64,000 bases of DNA from Isoetes taiwanensis (Eukaryota > Streptophyta > Lycopodiopsida > Isoetales > Isoetaceae): NCBI GenBank assembly GCA_021234155.1, contig JAJEKV010000058.1, positions 3,668,600-3,732,599 on the forward strand, written 5' to 3'. The position numbers and the translations under genes are program-made. How positions within the stretch are numbered: position 1 is the first letter of the stretch; each line of letters opens with the position of its first letter. A model generated the notes under the pieces. The model was not told the DNA's origin. It saw only the letters and a program-made list of their open reading frames with translations, and did no database searches. Shown one piece after another: positions 12,058 through 22,399 of the stretch.

Positions 12058-14330
12058 ATGCTTCTAGGTTTTATGGGAATGGGCCAAGAAGGTCAAGCTT
12101 CCTTCAAAAATACCCCTTCTTTGCATCCTCTGTGGGATATGTTTAAATCGGGCAACGCAGAGGAGGCTTGTAGACAATTTGAGGAAATGTCCAGGAATGG
12201 GGCCAGACCAGCTGATGTCAACTGCTATGCTGTAGTTATAAATGGCCTCTGCAAAACCGGTAAGAAAGATGATGCTCAGATTATTAGTAGAAAATGCAAG
12301 AAGATTCTTCTGTGCCTAATAAGCTCACCTATTGCAACTTGATTGAGGCTTGTGTGAAATAAACAAGGCAGATGAAGCACTTAAAGTTTATGAAACAATA
12401 AAAAGTAGTGGGCATGGCCTAAATGGTGCCAACTGTTTTCTTATTATGACTGCATTGTGTAATACGGGGAATGCAGTCTCTGCGTCCCCAGGTGGTATGT
12501 GCTGACATTGTAGAGCTGAAAATCGCCTCTGCCAAAGACGCATATGAGTCCCTAATGCGCAGTCTCTGTGAATTTGATAAGCCTAGGAAGCCTTTGACTT
12601 TTCTATCCGGAGCAAACTGCAACGGGCATTTGTTCATGTGTCTACGTACAATATTCTGATTAAAAGTTTTGCCAAATCTGGGAACATGGGTGAAGCATAT
12701 AAGGTGTTTGAAATGATAAACGATGTGGTCATGCAGCAGATTTGGTAACCTATCAGTTTTGCTTGGTTACGTTAAAAATAAAACATGGATCAGGTGCATG
12801 TAAAGTATATTTGACAGCATGGCTGTTGCTGGCTGTCTACCTGATGTTGCTGCATATACAACACTAATCCGTGGCTTTTGCAGGCTAATCAAATGGATAA
12901 GGCATATGCTACATTTAGAATATGATTGCAGGTAATAAACCAGATGTAATTTTTGTACAGTATCCTGATTGATGGCTACTGTAAAGCAAAAACCTGAAGG
13001 CTGCATTAAGCTTGCTGAGGATATGAAAACATGTAACATAGCTGCAAATGTCGCTATTTACAGCACTTTGATTGATGGTTGCTGCAAAAGTTGGCTCATG
13101 TGATTGACAAGGCAAATATCCCTCCTTTCGAAATGATAAAGGCTGGCTGCTCTAATGTTGTGACATATAACGCCATAATTGACGCAGGCTTTTGTCAATC
13201 TGGTGCAATAAATATGGCTTTGAAGGTACTGACGGAGATGGAAAATAAGGAATGTCACCCAACTGTTGTTACTTATAGTAGTCCATCTGTGGACTTTGTA
13301 AAGCAGGCAAAGCATCTGATGCATGTAAGCTTTGAAAAAAAAGATGCACAAATCAGATGTGAACCAAATATCATTACATATAATGGGCTGATTGATGGTC
13401 TCTGCAAGGCAAATAAGGTAGATGATGCACATGGTCTCTTGATGAACTGTTGAAGATTGGGTTTACTTCCTAACGTTAACACATATAGTAGTCTCATTGA
13501 TGGATATTGCAAACTAAAAGAGTGTGGACATGGTGCAAAGTTAAACTCTTCAAGAAATGAGAAGGTTTCAAGTTCACCAAATGTCATAACCTATACCACT
13601 TTGATTAGAGGCCTTTGCAGTTCAGGACAGATTAATTTGCAAGAAGAATGTTTGATGAAATGAATAATGCTGGTATCCATCCTGACATTTATATACATAT
13701 AACGTGTTACTTCTAAAGGTCTGCAGGCCAGAAGTTCGTAGAAGAGGCAAGAGAACTCATGAAAAGCATGAGAACACATGGCTGCAAACCAAATCTGGTA
13801 ACATACAATGCTATAATTGATGAATCAGTGCAAAATAGTAAGATTAGACCTTGCTTTTTCGTGATCTGGAAGAGCCGAAAGTGGATGGCATCTCGCCTGA
13901 TGTCTACACGCACAGTGTTCTAGTTAGAGGTCTTGCAAGGGTAGAAGACATGCCGGGCAAAAGAATTGTTAAACAGTATGAAAGCACAGGGTGCACACCC
14001 ACGTGGTGACATATAGTGCTATTATCGATGAGCTATGCAAGTTGCAGGAACTCATCATGCACTGTGATTTTGAGGACATGAAGGATAATGGCTGTGTTCC
14101 TGATAGGGCCACCTACTGCACTTTGATCAGGGTTTCCGGCCAAAATTGACAGACTGGATGAGGCTTTGCAAGCTTTCACAGAAATGTTATCCACTGGGAT
14201 TCTCCCTTCTAATGGCATTTACAATAAATTCTTCTTGTGCCCTTCTACAGGGCTGGAAAGGCTGGACCGCCTTCCTAGTATATATAAAGCAATGGGGTCT
14301 CTGCAGAGAAACAAGTTGAGTGCCACATGA
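12058..14330 (+). pseudogene. P-class pentatricopeptide repeat (PPR) protein, pseudogene
   Basis: The region is tiled by degenerate 35-residue repeats with the P-class signature V-x-(T/C)-Y-x-x-(L/I)-I-(D/N)-G-(L/F)-C-K. Examples are NCYAVVINGLCKTGKKDDAQ near 12.22 kb, VVTYNAIIDAGFCQSGAINM near 13.17 kb, IITYNGLIDGLCKANKVDDA near 13.38 kb, ITYTTLIRGLCSSGQINL near 13.6 kb and GCKPNLVTYNAIIDE near 13.8 kb. Intact relatives are usually intronless, organelle-targeted proteins that bind RNA and control processing, stability or translation. The repeats shift among all three forward frames and contain stops, so the gene is broken. The final frame ends at a TGA at 14,328-14,330 after a non-repeat tail, probably the original C-terminus. 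The N-terminus with the targeting peptide is not identifiable. Confidence 0.85.
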
Positions 14331-14596
14331 TTATTCATGTAACAGGTATATACCTCGATTATATGCAATGCTCGGGGTTAAGTCTTATATGAGGTGAAGA
14401 GACAAAATCCTTCTGTATACTATGAACGTTGGTCTATTATACAGTGATCATTCAAACTGCATCAGATAATTGTTGACTTCTGAAAATAACTGCTTCCAAA
14501 AGAAGCTTTCCATGGATGCTATAATTCATTCAATGCACTACCTTGTCCCATGGTTAGCCAGGCTTGTAATGCGCTTCCTTTGGAAGTTAGCCCAAA

Positions 14597-14728
14597 ATTG
14601 AGAGCAGTTTTTGCTCAAGAATACAAATTATTTAGGGATTCCAAATTGAAGCAGTTTTGCTCAAGAATACAAATTATTCAGGGATTCCAAATTGGAGCTG
14701 TTTTGCTCAAGAATAAAATTCTCTCGAA
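14597..14728. repeat. Minisatellite, about 2.5 units of ~53 bp
   Basis: A unit containing TTTTGCTCAAGAATACAAAT followed by TATTYAGGGATTCCAAATTG occurs twice in full and a third time in part (ending TTTTGCTCAAGAATAAAAT). The units differ by only a few bases, so the duplication is younger than the decay of the PPR pseudogene just upstream. Confidence 0.85.
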
Positions 14729-14894
14729 TCCTATGGTTACTTCTCCTTTGCCTTCTGAACAGAAGGGATTTAAGAGAACGTATTAACCGCTTGGAGCTTA
14801 AATTACGTGTTAGTTATACATTATTATAATGGAGTAAAAACTTCTCCTCCTACCATTGTGGAGCGGCCATTGACTCCTCTATACAATGTGGGAG

Positions 14895-15095
14895 ACGAAT
14901 CGTTTCTTTGATTGATCCGGGTTAGGGTGAGACATACGCACTTCAGGTATCCGGGTTGGGGCGCCGCTATTAATCCTGTATGGAGGCGCCAAGTATCTTA
15001 TTTTGATTGATCCAGTTTATACATGAATGGCAGATTCACTTTGATTGATCCGTTTAGACATATATGAATAGCAGATTCAATGCAAAATACAAGAA
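14895..15095. repeat. Short local repeats around TTTGATTGATCC
   Basis: The word TTTGATTGATCC occurs at about 14,907, 15,002 and 15,040. The last two are followed by similar TTTAkACATatatGAATrGCAGATTCA stretches, giving a small degenerate tandem repeat of about 40 bp. GGCGCC words flank a short stretch near 14,961-14,990. No coding potential is seen. Confidence 0.6.
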
Positions 15096-15099
15096 GTTT

Positions 15100-17690
15100 C
15101 AGGCATATGAATGGCGGACGCACAAGAAAAATTGTCTATGATAAATGTGACAATTTCTTTTCAGTTTTGTTGCCGCTTTTGCAAATATTAGATGCAAGAA
15201 GACATCTCTCAGCTTTTTGCTCAAATATGGCAGGCAGGATCATAGAAAATGAATTTTTTATTTCAGCATTTGTTTTGAATCACACAGATCTTTGTTTCTG
15301 TTTATCTCGATTTCTCCTGGCTTCATGCAGTCCACTATGAGATATATTTTGTATTTTAGATCCTATCTTTCTTTATTTTCGCAAGTTCTATCGGCAGGTG
15401 GAGTATAATCTTTGATTTTAGCATCAACCTCTAGCAGCAAACCACTGCAACCCGACTGCAAAAGCTCGCATAACTGACTGCAAAACTCTCGCATTGCATC
15501 TCTTCCGAGTACACCTTTATACTATGAGTCAAATCTTCGACTAGGAGGCCATCGATTCTCGAGAATCCTAAGACGCGATCTTCCTCCTCGCCAGCCTCTT
15601 AGTACACCCTCGCGGGCAAATCCTCCGCTATTGTCTTGATCCTAGTTTGCTATTGTCTCGGCTTTATCGCCCCGCATGAGGCCATAGCCATTCCTGGGAT
15701 CCTTCCATGCCATAGCCATCTGACGCCATAACCCGACCATAGCCATTCCGCATCCTTCGAGAGATTTTTTTTGGAACCAAATGTCGATTTTAACGTGACG
15801 TAATTTCCTCGCCTAAACTATTACGTTTGGTTTTCCACTGCTGCATTACGCCAGAAATACCGCGATCAGCCAGCCTTTACGGTGTATTTAATGCCCTCCC
15901 CGATGGAAATACCTAGTAAGTAATCTAAAAATCCCTACCATCGCTACTTCTAAGTATATGCTTTTCGTAAATCCTCTCATACCGCTTTTCTAGATTTTTC
16001 TTCAAAGTTCAACTTTGATGCATCATGGTAGACAATACTATCGACATTGAATATGTACCAAGAATTGCAAAATTTAACCCATTGATAGTCGGCAAGCACA
16101 CAAGGCTTTGTAGAATTGAAAGCTTCCTTCTTTGTATGCTCATATAAAGATGCACACACAAAGGATTATACACTCGTCATGCTAAGGAATGAGCCAATAA
16201 AAGTCATAATAAAACCAAAAATGGTATGAGCAAGGCTTACGAGACACCAATGCAAACTACCTCTGGGCTTTGGAATTGCTATGTAGGCCCAAAGGTGATT
16301 TCGTATAGCATTTGGTCAAAACCTTCAAGCTCCAAGGCAACGTGTAATAGTTAATAAAATAGAATATCTTTTTATCGCCCACCTGAGAAAACCGCCTATG
16401 GGACCCAAACAAGAGAGAGAACAAAGCACGAAGCATATTATCACGATTAAAAAGCCCCTCACTCAAGGCTTTTCGAGGGAAAAACTTAGCAATAATAAGA
16501 TGCCGGTATACCATACAATCGTATATGACAATTCAATGTTAAAATTGCAGGACACAACCGAAACCGTATCCATAACTTCCTCGGAGGTATGATCCTATTG
16601 CCCACGCGAGGCCGTGGTTCAACAACTCATGCGGTGGGCCGCCGAGGCACAATTAACTCAATATACCGCGGTTCTGATATAATCGGTCGCCGGGTAAGCC
16701 CGGCGGATATTCATCCTCACGACTGCTAGGGCAAATAATCGACAGATCATAACCTCGCTGGCTCCTATGCATCGCCTGCCTCAATGCGAGGCAGTGCACC
16801 CGCGGGCGTAATGGAAGTTATCACCGCTGCTTTCTTCATGGGCAAAATGAGTGCGCAGTAGTGTTGTGGGCCTCTTGCGAGCATGGGGCTTAATGCAACA
16901 AAGCAAAAAGGAGTCAGCTACAGCTTGACCTCATAAGGCAATCTTCTTCGGCGGCAAGTAAATGCTTCCTAGGTAAATTGAAAAGTGATGCATTTGTGTT
17001 TGAAGTACGTAGTCCAGAGCAATCGGGCCAGGTTAATATTGTGCCCAAAAACATGTTCGCTTGGAGTGGCAAATGCTAAAAATTGCCTTGTGGTTGTGAC
17101 GACCATACTGACATTCAGATCATATAAACATTATACTGCATGTACAAAAGATGGTCGCTCACACCTGATACAAAAGGATAGTTGCACAAAATGGGACTAA
17201 CTCTAATCTTCCAGCTATGCAGTACACTCTTGCCAAGTCCGCTACCAATATTTGTTGAAGACATTCCTTCACGCCTTTCTCATATGGGACTATGTCTAGG
17301 AGGTTCTAGAATATTTTAGAACCTAAATGCATGCTACGTATATCTGGCTTATCTCATCTATTGGAGGAAGGATCCCTAATCGCTGGGTCTAGATATATAA
17401 GGAGGCACCTCCTTCATTTAACCATTCCTGCTCAACGCCGCCTTGAGCCTTCTAGGCATCCTCTGCCTCCTTCCTCGTATTTCTTGTGTATTTCCACGAT
17501 TTTTTCTTGCTTTTACGTGTGAGGTTCATGACAGCTTGAACCGAAATCCAAATCTTCGCTTACATCAAGGGAGGAGCCGGGCCATTGCTCGTGGGATGCC
17601 CCGTGAAGTGCCCAAATCAGCTTGAAAACTGGGGCCTGGGCCCAGTAGTAGGAGTCTCTCACATAGCCATCTTTCCCTGCATTCTTTCCA
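15100..17690. other. No recognisable gene; possible old LTR near its right end
   Basis: No frame here matches a known protein. Around 17,394-17,400 there is TATATAA, followed by a pyrimidine-rich stretch, inside a sequence with the look of an LTR promoter (a GAGGTTCTAGAATATTTTAG-like upstream part). Its position just before the Ty3 protease remnant would suit the 5' LTR of the older Ty3 element, but I found neither clear ends nor a second copy, so this is only a suggestion. Confidence 0.3.
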
Positions 17691-17778
17691 CACTTCGACA
17701 TGTTTATTCCATCTGATAAGGTCAAGAAGGCATTCTTCATCCCTATATCATTAAAATCGAGGATGGAAGATCGCAAGT

Positions 17779-18070
17779 GTTGGCGCAACTTGATTGTAGT
17801 GCAAATGCTTGCTTTATGGATAGTGCATTCGCCAAGAAGCACGCATCCCTAGAGCAAGGTTGAGCATCCCGGTTCGCCAAGTATTGATGGACGGAGATCT
17901 CCTGCGCAGCCACGTATCATAATCGCACCTCTTCGTGTTTTGTTCGAGCGAAGTTTCTTGTAGTATTTCCTTCAATCTCATCGCCAGTTCACATGCGCCT
18001 ATCAGTCTTGGGTCCGCCTCGCTCGAAAGCTACATAATCAATGCATTGATTGGCATACTAGATCATTTCG
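17779..18070 (+). pseudogene. Retroviral-type aspartic protease of the older Ty3 element
   Basis: QLDCSANACFMDSAFAKKHA is read from about 17,786, with the GAT codon of the catalytic aspartate at 17,792-17,794. It corresponds to the D-(S/T)-G-A active-site loop, with the loop altered to DCSA. Further on, short blocks resembling IDGR, a strand ending in S-P-H-A-P-I-x-L-G and the final L-E-S-Y are legible in shifted frames and match the second half of the fold. The intact enzyme is a homodimer that cuts the Gag-Pol polyprotein. The altered loop and frameshifts mean it is inactive. Confidence 0.7.
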
Positions 18071-18589
18071 ATTTGTTTGCTTCTGGGGCCCGCCTAGCTT
18101 CTTCTACAATCGACATCGACCTCATCCGCAATATCCCCGACCCTGTGATTCCGCCCCGCTGCTCGCTTTTTCTCAAGCCCATGTCCCGATTTGTCTTCTG
18201 CCTCGCCTCCGCCTTCATGCCCCAAATTTTGACCATGTTCTTGATGATGTCCCAGCCTCCAGCCCCCGCCTCCCGCCCAGCTCCACTTCGCCCTCGCCCG
18301 CCTCCGGCCGCTCCCGCCTCCAGCTTCGCTTCTAGTCCCCGCCTCCAAATTTGTTCCAGCTTCTTGTCCCAGCTTGCTCCAACTTTGTTCTTGTTCCCGC
18401 CTCGCCCGTTTGATCCCCGGCTTCAGAGGCTTCTTCGCTAGCCCTCACCCTCGTAGATTCAAGATCTCTTCATAAGTTTATTAGATCCGTAGGCAAGATC
18501 CCGCATTAGCATTTGCAATCCAAGTCCATCCTTCGACTACCTTCCGCCAGAACGTCATTTCCCCGCCCTTCCGGAGCAGGCACAAGGAT

Positions 18590-19760
18590 TTTGGGCGATG
18601 TTTTGATAAGGTCAAAGCCGAAAGCTTTCCGCAGCATCGCCCTTAAGGATCACTTCCATTGATCTTCGCCAAACTCAAGGACTAATCTCCCACCATTTGG
18701 CCCTCTATCTATGCCTTGTCGCCAAATCGCACTGAGACTTTGGCGGACCTATATCGAGGAGAATCTTTGCACCGGGTTTATCTGACATTCACGCCACCGC
18801 GTAAGCCGCCATCTTCTTTCGCTTTCCAAGAAGGATGATTCTCTTATACCGTTGTGGATTATCACGCCTTCAACAAGATCATCAGCATACACCCAGAACC
18901 CTCCCTCTCGATCCCGTGAGTTACTTTTGAGCTGCGCTTTTTACAAGGTGTACTTGGCGACTTCTAAAATTGATTCGAGGTGCCTATAATCTTATCCACA
19001 CGTGAAGGTGATGAGTGGAAGACGTTCTTCAATCCCCAGATGGCTGGCTTTGAGAGCACCGGCCATGCCTTCTACTACCAATGCTCCAAATGGGCCTTTC
19101 AAAGACATGGCTAACGTATGTTTTTCTGCTAGCTTTTAACCCGGTTATCGCCTATCTAGATGATATTCCCGTTTATTCAAGACTTTGAAGAGTACGAAGA
19201 ACATGTCGAAGGTCCCCGTAGTTACTGAACATGGACTTTATGCCAAACCGAGAAGTGTCAGCTTGAGCAGACAATGTTGAGTTTCAGCCATCGTGATCAC
19301 GCCCTCGTGGTGTTACTATAGATCTAGAGAAGGTCAACAAGCCTTGATCGGGAAACACTTCCTGCTAAAGATGTACAAAGGTTTTTGGGGTTTGCCAATT
19401 TATCACCGCCTATCAAGGATCATTCTGAGATGGTCTTGCCTTTGACATCGCCCCTACCAGAAGGATGTCTTTATGGACAATTGAAGCAGACCAAGATTCA
19501 TCACTACATGCTTTATAAAGACCTATTCTGCACACCAACTCAAGGCCCCTATATTCTCAAGCCGATGTATCATATTTTGCTCTTGGCAAGATCTTGTCGC
19601 AAGAGGGATGATCATGAGTCAGACCCGATCGGGCCTATCATCTGCGAAAGTTTCTGCATCAAGAAAGATTAACTATCCTATTTATGATAAGGAACTTTTT
19701 ACATTGTTGACTCTTTTTTCAAGAGTGGCGACATTTCTTGAGGGTTCTCCTCATAAGGTG
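18590..19760 (+). pseudogene. Reverse transcriptase-RNase H of the older Ty3 element
   Basis: Readable blocks include DVFDKVKAESFPQHRP near 18,597, PPFGPL followed by YIEENL and GFI..HSRS (18.69-18.8 kb), FFVSKKDDSLIP-like residues, and a GAYNLI-like block near 18.98 kb. The catalytic motif VIAYLDDIPVYS has its Y-L-D-D at 19,153-19,164. The RNase H connection follows: QRFLGFANF at about 19,378, SQEGDDHESDPI near 19,600 and NYPIYDKELFT near 19,671. Intact proteins copy the element RNA and degrade the RNA strand. Frame changes occur every 50-150 bp. Confidence 0.85.
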
Positions 19761-20224
19761 ACTGCGGTATACTAATTCATCGCATCCGGAATATTTTCAC
19801 CGCCGAAGTTCTTAATCGCCGCCACGCCGCAGGCGGCATACACATGTGCTATCTCGCTTTGATTCTCCACTTATCAACTTTCAGTCCGCACGCCTAAGGG
19901 AAAAACCGTGATGCCTTTTCTCAAGCAGATCTTATTTCAACCTAAGGCTGAGCCAAAGATTTGATCAAGAATCACATGTTATTCTAGGACCTAATCGCCA
20001 TGTACCATGGCCATCACTTTGTTCGAGAGGCCCCTATGATACATCCTTGTTGAGTCCTGCTCGGCATTTCTTCCTCTTTCCGATCCATTGCACAGATATA
20101 ATATTAATAAATTTTGGCTCAAAGATCATCTTCCCCATTAAATGAGGTTGGATCATAATCATTTTGAGGTTCGAGATGGACTTCTCGCTTCATGATGGAT
20201 TCCTCGTGATATCTTGTGATGGTG

Positions 20225-20408
20225 CCCCTCGACTTCAAGTTCTCAAATTCTCATTATGATTCTCCTCTCACGGGCCATTTTGGCATTGCCAAGACTCTAG
20301 AACTTATTGCTCTAGATTATTGGTGAAAGGTATCCGCAAGACCGCTGAGACTTTGTACGCCATATGATATTTGGCCGCCGCAGTAAAAGCTCTTAAGCAT
20401 CATTACAT
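20225..20408 (+). pseudogene. Integrase zinc-binding region of the older Ty3 element, cut by insertion
   Basis: HYDSPLTGHFGIAKTLELIA is read from 20,252. The two histidines (20,252-20,254 and 20,276-20,278) fit the H-x-D-x-P-x-(A/S)-G-H-(F/P)-G block of the integrase HHCC domain, which helps position viral DNA ends. The cysteine pair further on is not clearly preserved. The reading ends at 20,408, where the neighbouring LTR starts. The next expected residues, HGLVQPLPVP, are found at 31,242 beyond that element. Confidence 0.8.
20404..20408. repeat. Target-site duplication, left copy (TACAT)
   Basis: The five bases before the TGTGACG start of the 5' LTR are TACAT. The five bases after the CGTCACA end of the 3' LTR are CACAT. 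Four of five match, and joining the flanks at this point restores the order of the older element's integrase. This supports insertion with the usual 5 bp duplication plus one later mutation. Confidence 0.7.
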
Positions 20409-21690
20409 TGTGACGCGCCCACATATTTATAATGCATATTTAAGTATAAATACATGGCACGCCACTATGAATAATTAATGGCACATTAATTATTCATAAG
20501 CTAAGGTTAGCTACAAGTAATAATTAAATTATAAAGGTGGAAACATAACCCGCAAAAACCCTAATTCAATTTAGGGCTTATCCTAATATTAAAAGGGCTA
20601 AAATACCAAATTAGCTAATTAGTGACATGCCACCGCCCAAATCGATTGGGCAAGGCAGGTTTCCATTTTGGACACCCAAATTAGGGCTTTGTGCCCCACC
20701 AATTAGGAGCAAATTGGAGATGGAGGAGGAGAAGAGCTGTGCCTCTTCGGGGCTTAGTCGCAGACTGAGCGCCCAAGACCTGACGGACAGCTTAGTCGTA
20801 AGAGGTTACCTTTGTTAATTTATAGCATAGCTCGGGGTGTGCTCTCTCTCTCTGTTTCTCTCTGTGGGTTTACCCGTTAGGGCTAACCTTGATTGATATG
20901 GTGAGTATTCTTATCTCTAGTCTCAGATGTGCTTTGGTTGATGGTTTAGTAGTTCTTTGCTTAGTTAGCACTCCTAAAATGGGGGGATTACTGGGGTAGA
21001 GACCTCCTCGAGCCCATGTATTGTAGTATGCTCCTAGATAGAGCTCTCAGATATTCCTATTAGTTAAGGCCATGATCTGAGACACAGACGGCGGAACCGC
21101 TTCGGTGATCCCGAAGGGGACGCTTCCCCGCACTGGCTTACCTGACGTGCCTCTGCGAAAACCGGAGTAGGCCTGGCGCGCGATACATTCTCGAAGGCTA
21201 TAAGTGATGTCATAGCATGATTCAACCCATCGCAAAGTGTGCGTGGAGGGGCGGATGGAGTGGACAACCCTAGTCGATGTTCTATGCCCGATAACGCCAT
21301 GCCAAGATTCTGGGCCTGCTGATCTCTTGAGACCTAGCCAGTCGGTCGATCCTCACCGGAGTCTCGAGGGGGTAGAACACGGGGTTTGGGGTGTTTTCCT
21401 TAGGATTAGATGTATATTCTTTGCCGTTAGTACTTGGATGGATGTGCCACCCTTTGTGGTGGTTATTTATATATGATTTATCTTGTGTGCTAACATGTAT
21501 TCACGCTTAGCAACTTAGGAGTCCCATTGAAAGCGTGGGCGAATGACACCTGTGTCCTTCACGGGGCATCTCTACGGATGGTCTGAGTTAGACGGAGGGC
21601 CCTACTCATAGTGAGCTGATTGCCATGGGAGGGGGAAGTCCCTGTATGTATATGTCGGGAGCGCCGTATATATTCAGGGGGGCGTCCTGA
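20409..21690 (+). repeat. 5' LTR of the younger element (1,282 bp)
   Basis: It aligns along nearly its whole length with 29,690-31,238. It starts TGTGACGCGCCCACATATTT and ends just before the primer site. Relative to the 3' copy it lacks about 285 bp (junction near 21,075-21,090, corresponding to about 30,358-30,645) and keeps about 21 bp near 21,500 that the 3' copy lacks. Its last bases (GCGTCCTGA) have lost the CGTCACA end. A CT microsatellite lies near 20,840-20,862. Small insertions and deletions are very frequent between the copies. Confidence 0.9.
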
Positions 21691-21704
21691 TGGTATCGAG
21701 CCAT
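21691..21704 (+). promoter_or_regulatory. Primer-binding site, initiator Met-tRNA type
   Basis: TGGTATCGAGCCAT follows the 5' LTR directly. It matches the usual plant TGGTATCAGAGCC primer site complementary to the 3' end of initiator methionine tRNA, with a two-base deletion. In the intact element the tRNA annealed here primes minus-strand cDNA synthesis. Confidence 0.85.
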
Positions 21705-22166
21705 GATTTTGGTTGACCGGAATCATAGCACTGACCAAATCTTTAACCCGTTAGTTCGGTAGTTGAGTGGGAGTTTAAACTAGTTGGACTGCCTAACTTT
21801 TTGGTGATTTAGTTTTGTCCTAGGTGGATGTAATAAATTGTGAGTTTTAGGAAGTTTAGGGCGATTTTGGAGGGAAAAAGTTGTGACTGGAGGACCCAAG
21901 TTTGGAAGGGCCATAACTTTTTATAGGTAGCTCGGATGGAGGCGAAAATGGTTTCAATGGATCGGGCACCTCCCAAATACCATAGGGGACACGCTACCCG
22001 AGGGCGAAATGGCGGCAACAAAGAAAAAAGCAAAGTATTTCTTTGTCGTATGAGGTGTTTTTCTCGTAAAGTTAAGGGCGTATAATGCTAGCAGCGTCCC
22101 ATACGGTCCCGCGTATAAAAATACGTGTCCATTTAAAAAAAAAAGGTTTTTTCCTTTTCCGCCCAC

Positions 22167-22227
22167 ATTTTGAACCCATGACCTCCCACCTCCAACCCAA
22201 CACTCTTTCCATTTTGCCAACTCTCTT
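22167..22227 (-). other. tRNA-like A-box/B-box module 1 (antisense)
   Basis: Read on the minus strand, GAGAGTTGGCAAAATGGAAA resembles a pol III A box and about 35 bp later ATGGGTTCAAAAT resembles a B box. The spacing is typical of tRNA-derived promoters. It is probably a tRNA-derived (SINE-like) segment rather than a working tRNA gene, because the boxes are degenerate and I see no acceptor-stem pairing. Confidence 0.4.
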
Positions 22228-22317
22228 TATGTGAATATATATGTTTTAATTCTTTGTTATACATATCTAAGGTTTTGTTTTATCCAGTTAGCAGTTCTTT
22301 TAAGCAAAAGGTACATC

Positions 22318-22375
22318 ATGGGATTGAACCCATGACCTTCTGCGCCCAAGCCAACACCTTTTCCACTGAGCCAAC
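22318..22375 (-). other. tRNA-like A-box/B-box module 2 (antisense)
   Basis: On the minus strand GTTGGCTCAGTGGAAAAGG is a very good A box (T-G-G-C-x-x-A-G-T-G-G), and about 35 bp later GGTCATGGGTTCAATCCC holds a good B box (G-G-T-T-C-A-A-T-C-C). It lies 151 bp from a poorer copy in the same orientation. The strong boxes without a recognisable cloverleaf suggest a SINE-like tRNA-derived sequence inside the younger LTR element. Confidence 0.55.
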
Positions 22376-22399
22376 TTCTTTCTTGAAGGGATATAACCC

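Larger units (their letters stand above)
17690..20408 (+). mobile_element. Older Ty3-type retrotransposon, left part (protease to integrase start)
   Basis: This segment carries, in Ty3 order, degenerate aspartic protease, reverse transcriptase, RNase H and the HHCC region of integrase. It stops abruptly at 20,408, where the LTR of another element begins. The integrase resumes at 31,239 on the far side of that element. The wording of the polymerase and integrase resembles the sushi-ichi/Tcn1 type of chromovirus rather than the Tekay, Reina, CRM or Galadriel types usual in seed plants. All domains contain frameshifts and stops. Its own LTRs were not identified with confidence. Confidence 0.8.

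Noticed and set aside
17935-18441. 168-codon proline-rich plus-strand frame
   Set aside because: Its first part overlaps the Ty3 protease reading and its second part is low-complexity between protease and polymerase; it is not an independent gene.
22318-22375. A functional tRNA gene
   Set aside because: A and B boxes are present, but no acceptor stem or complete cloverleaf can be formed by eye.
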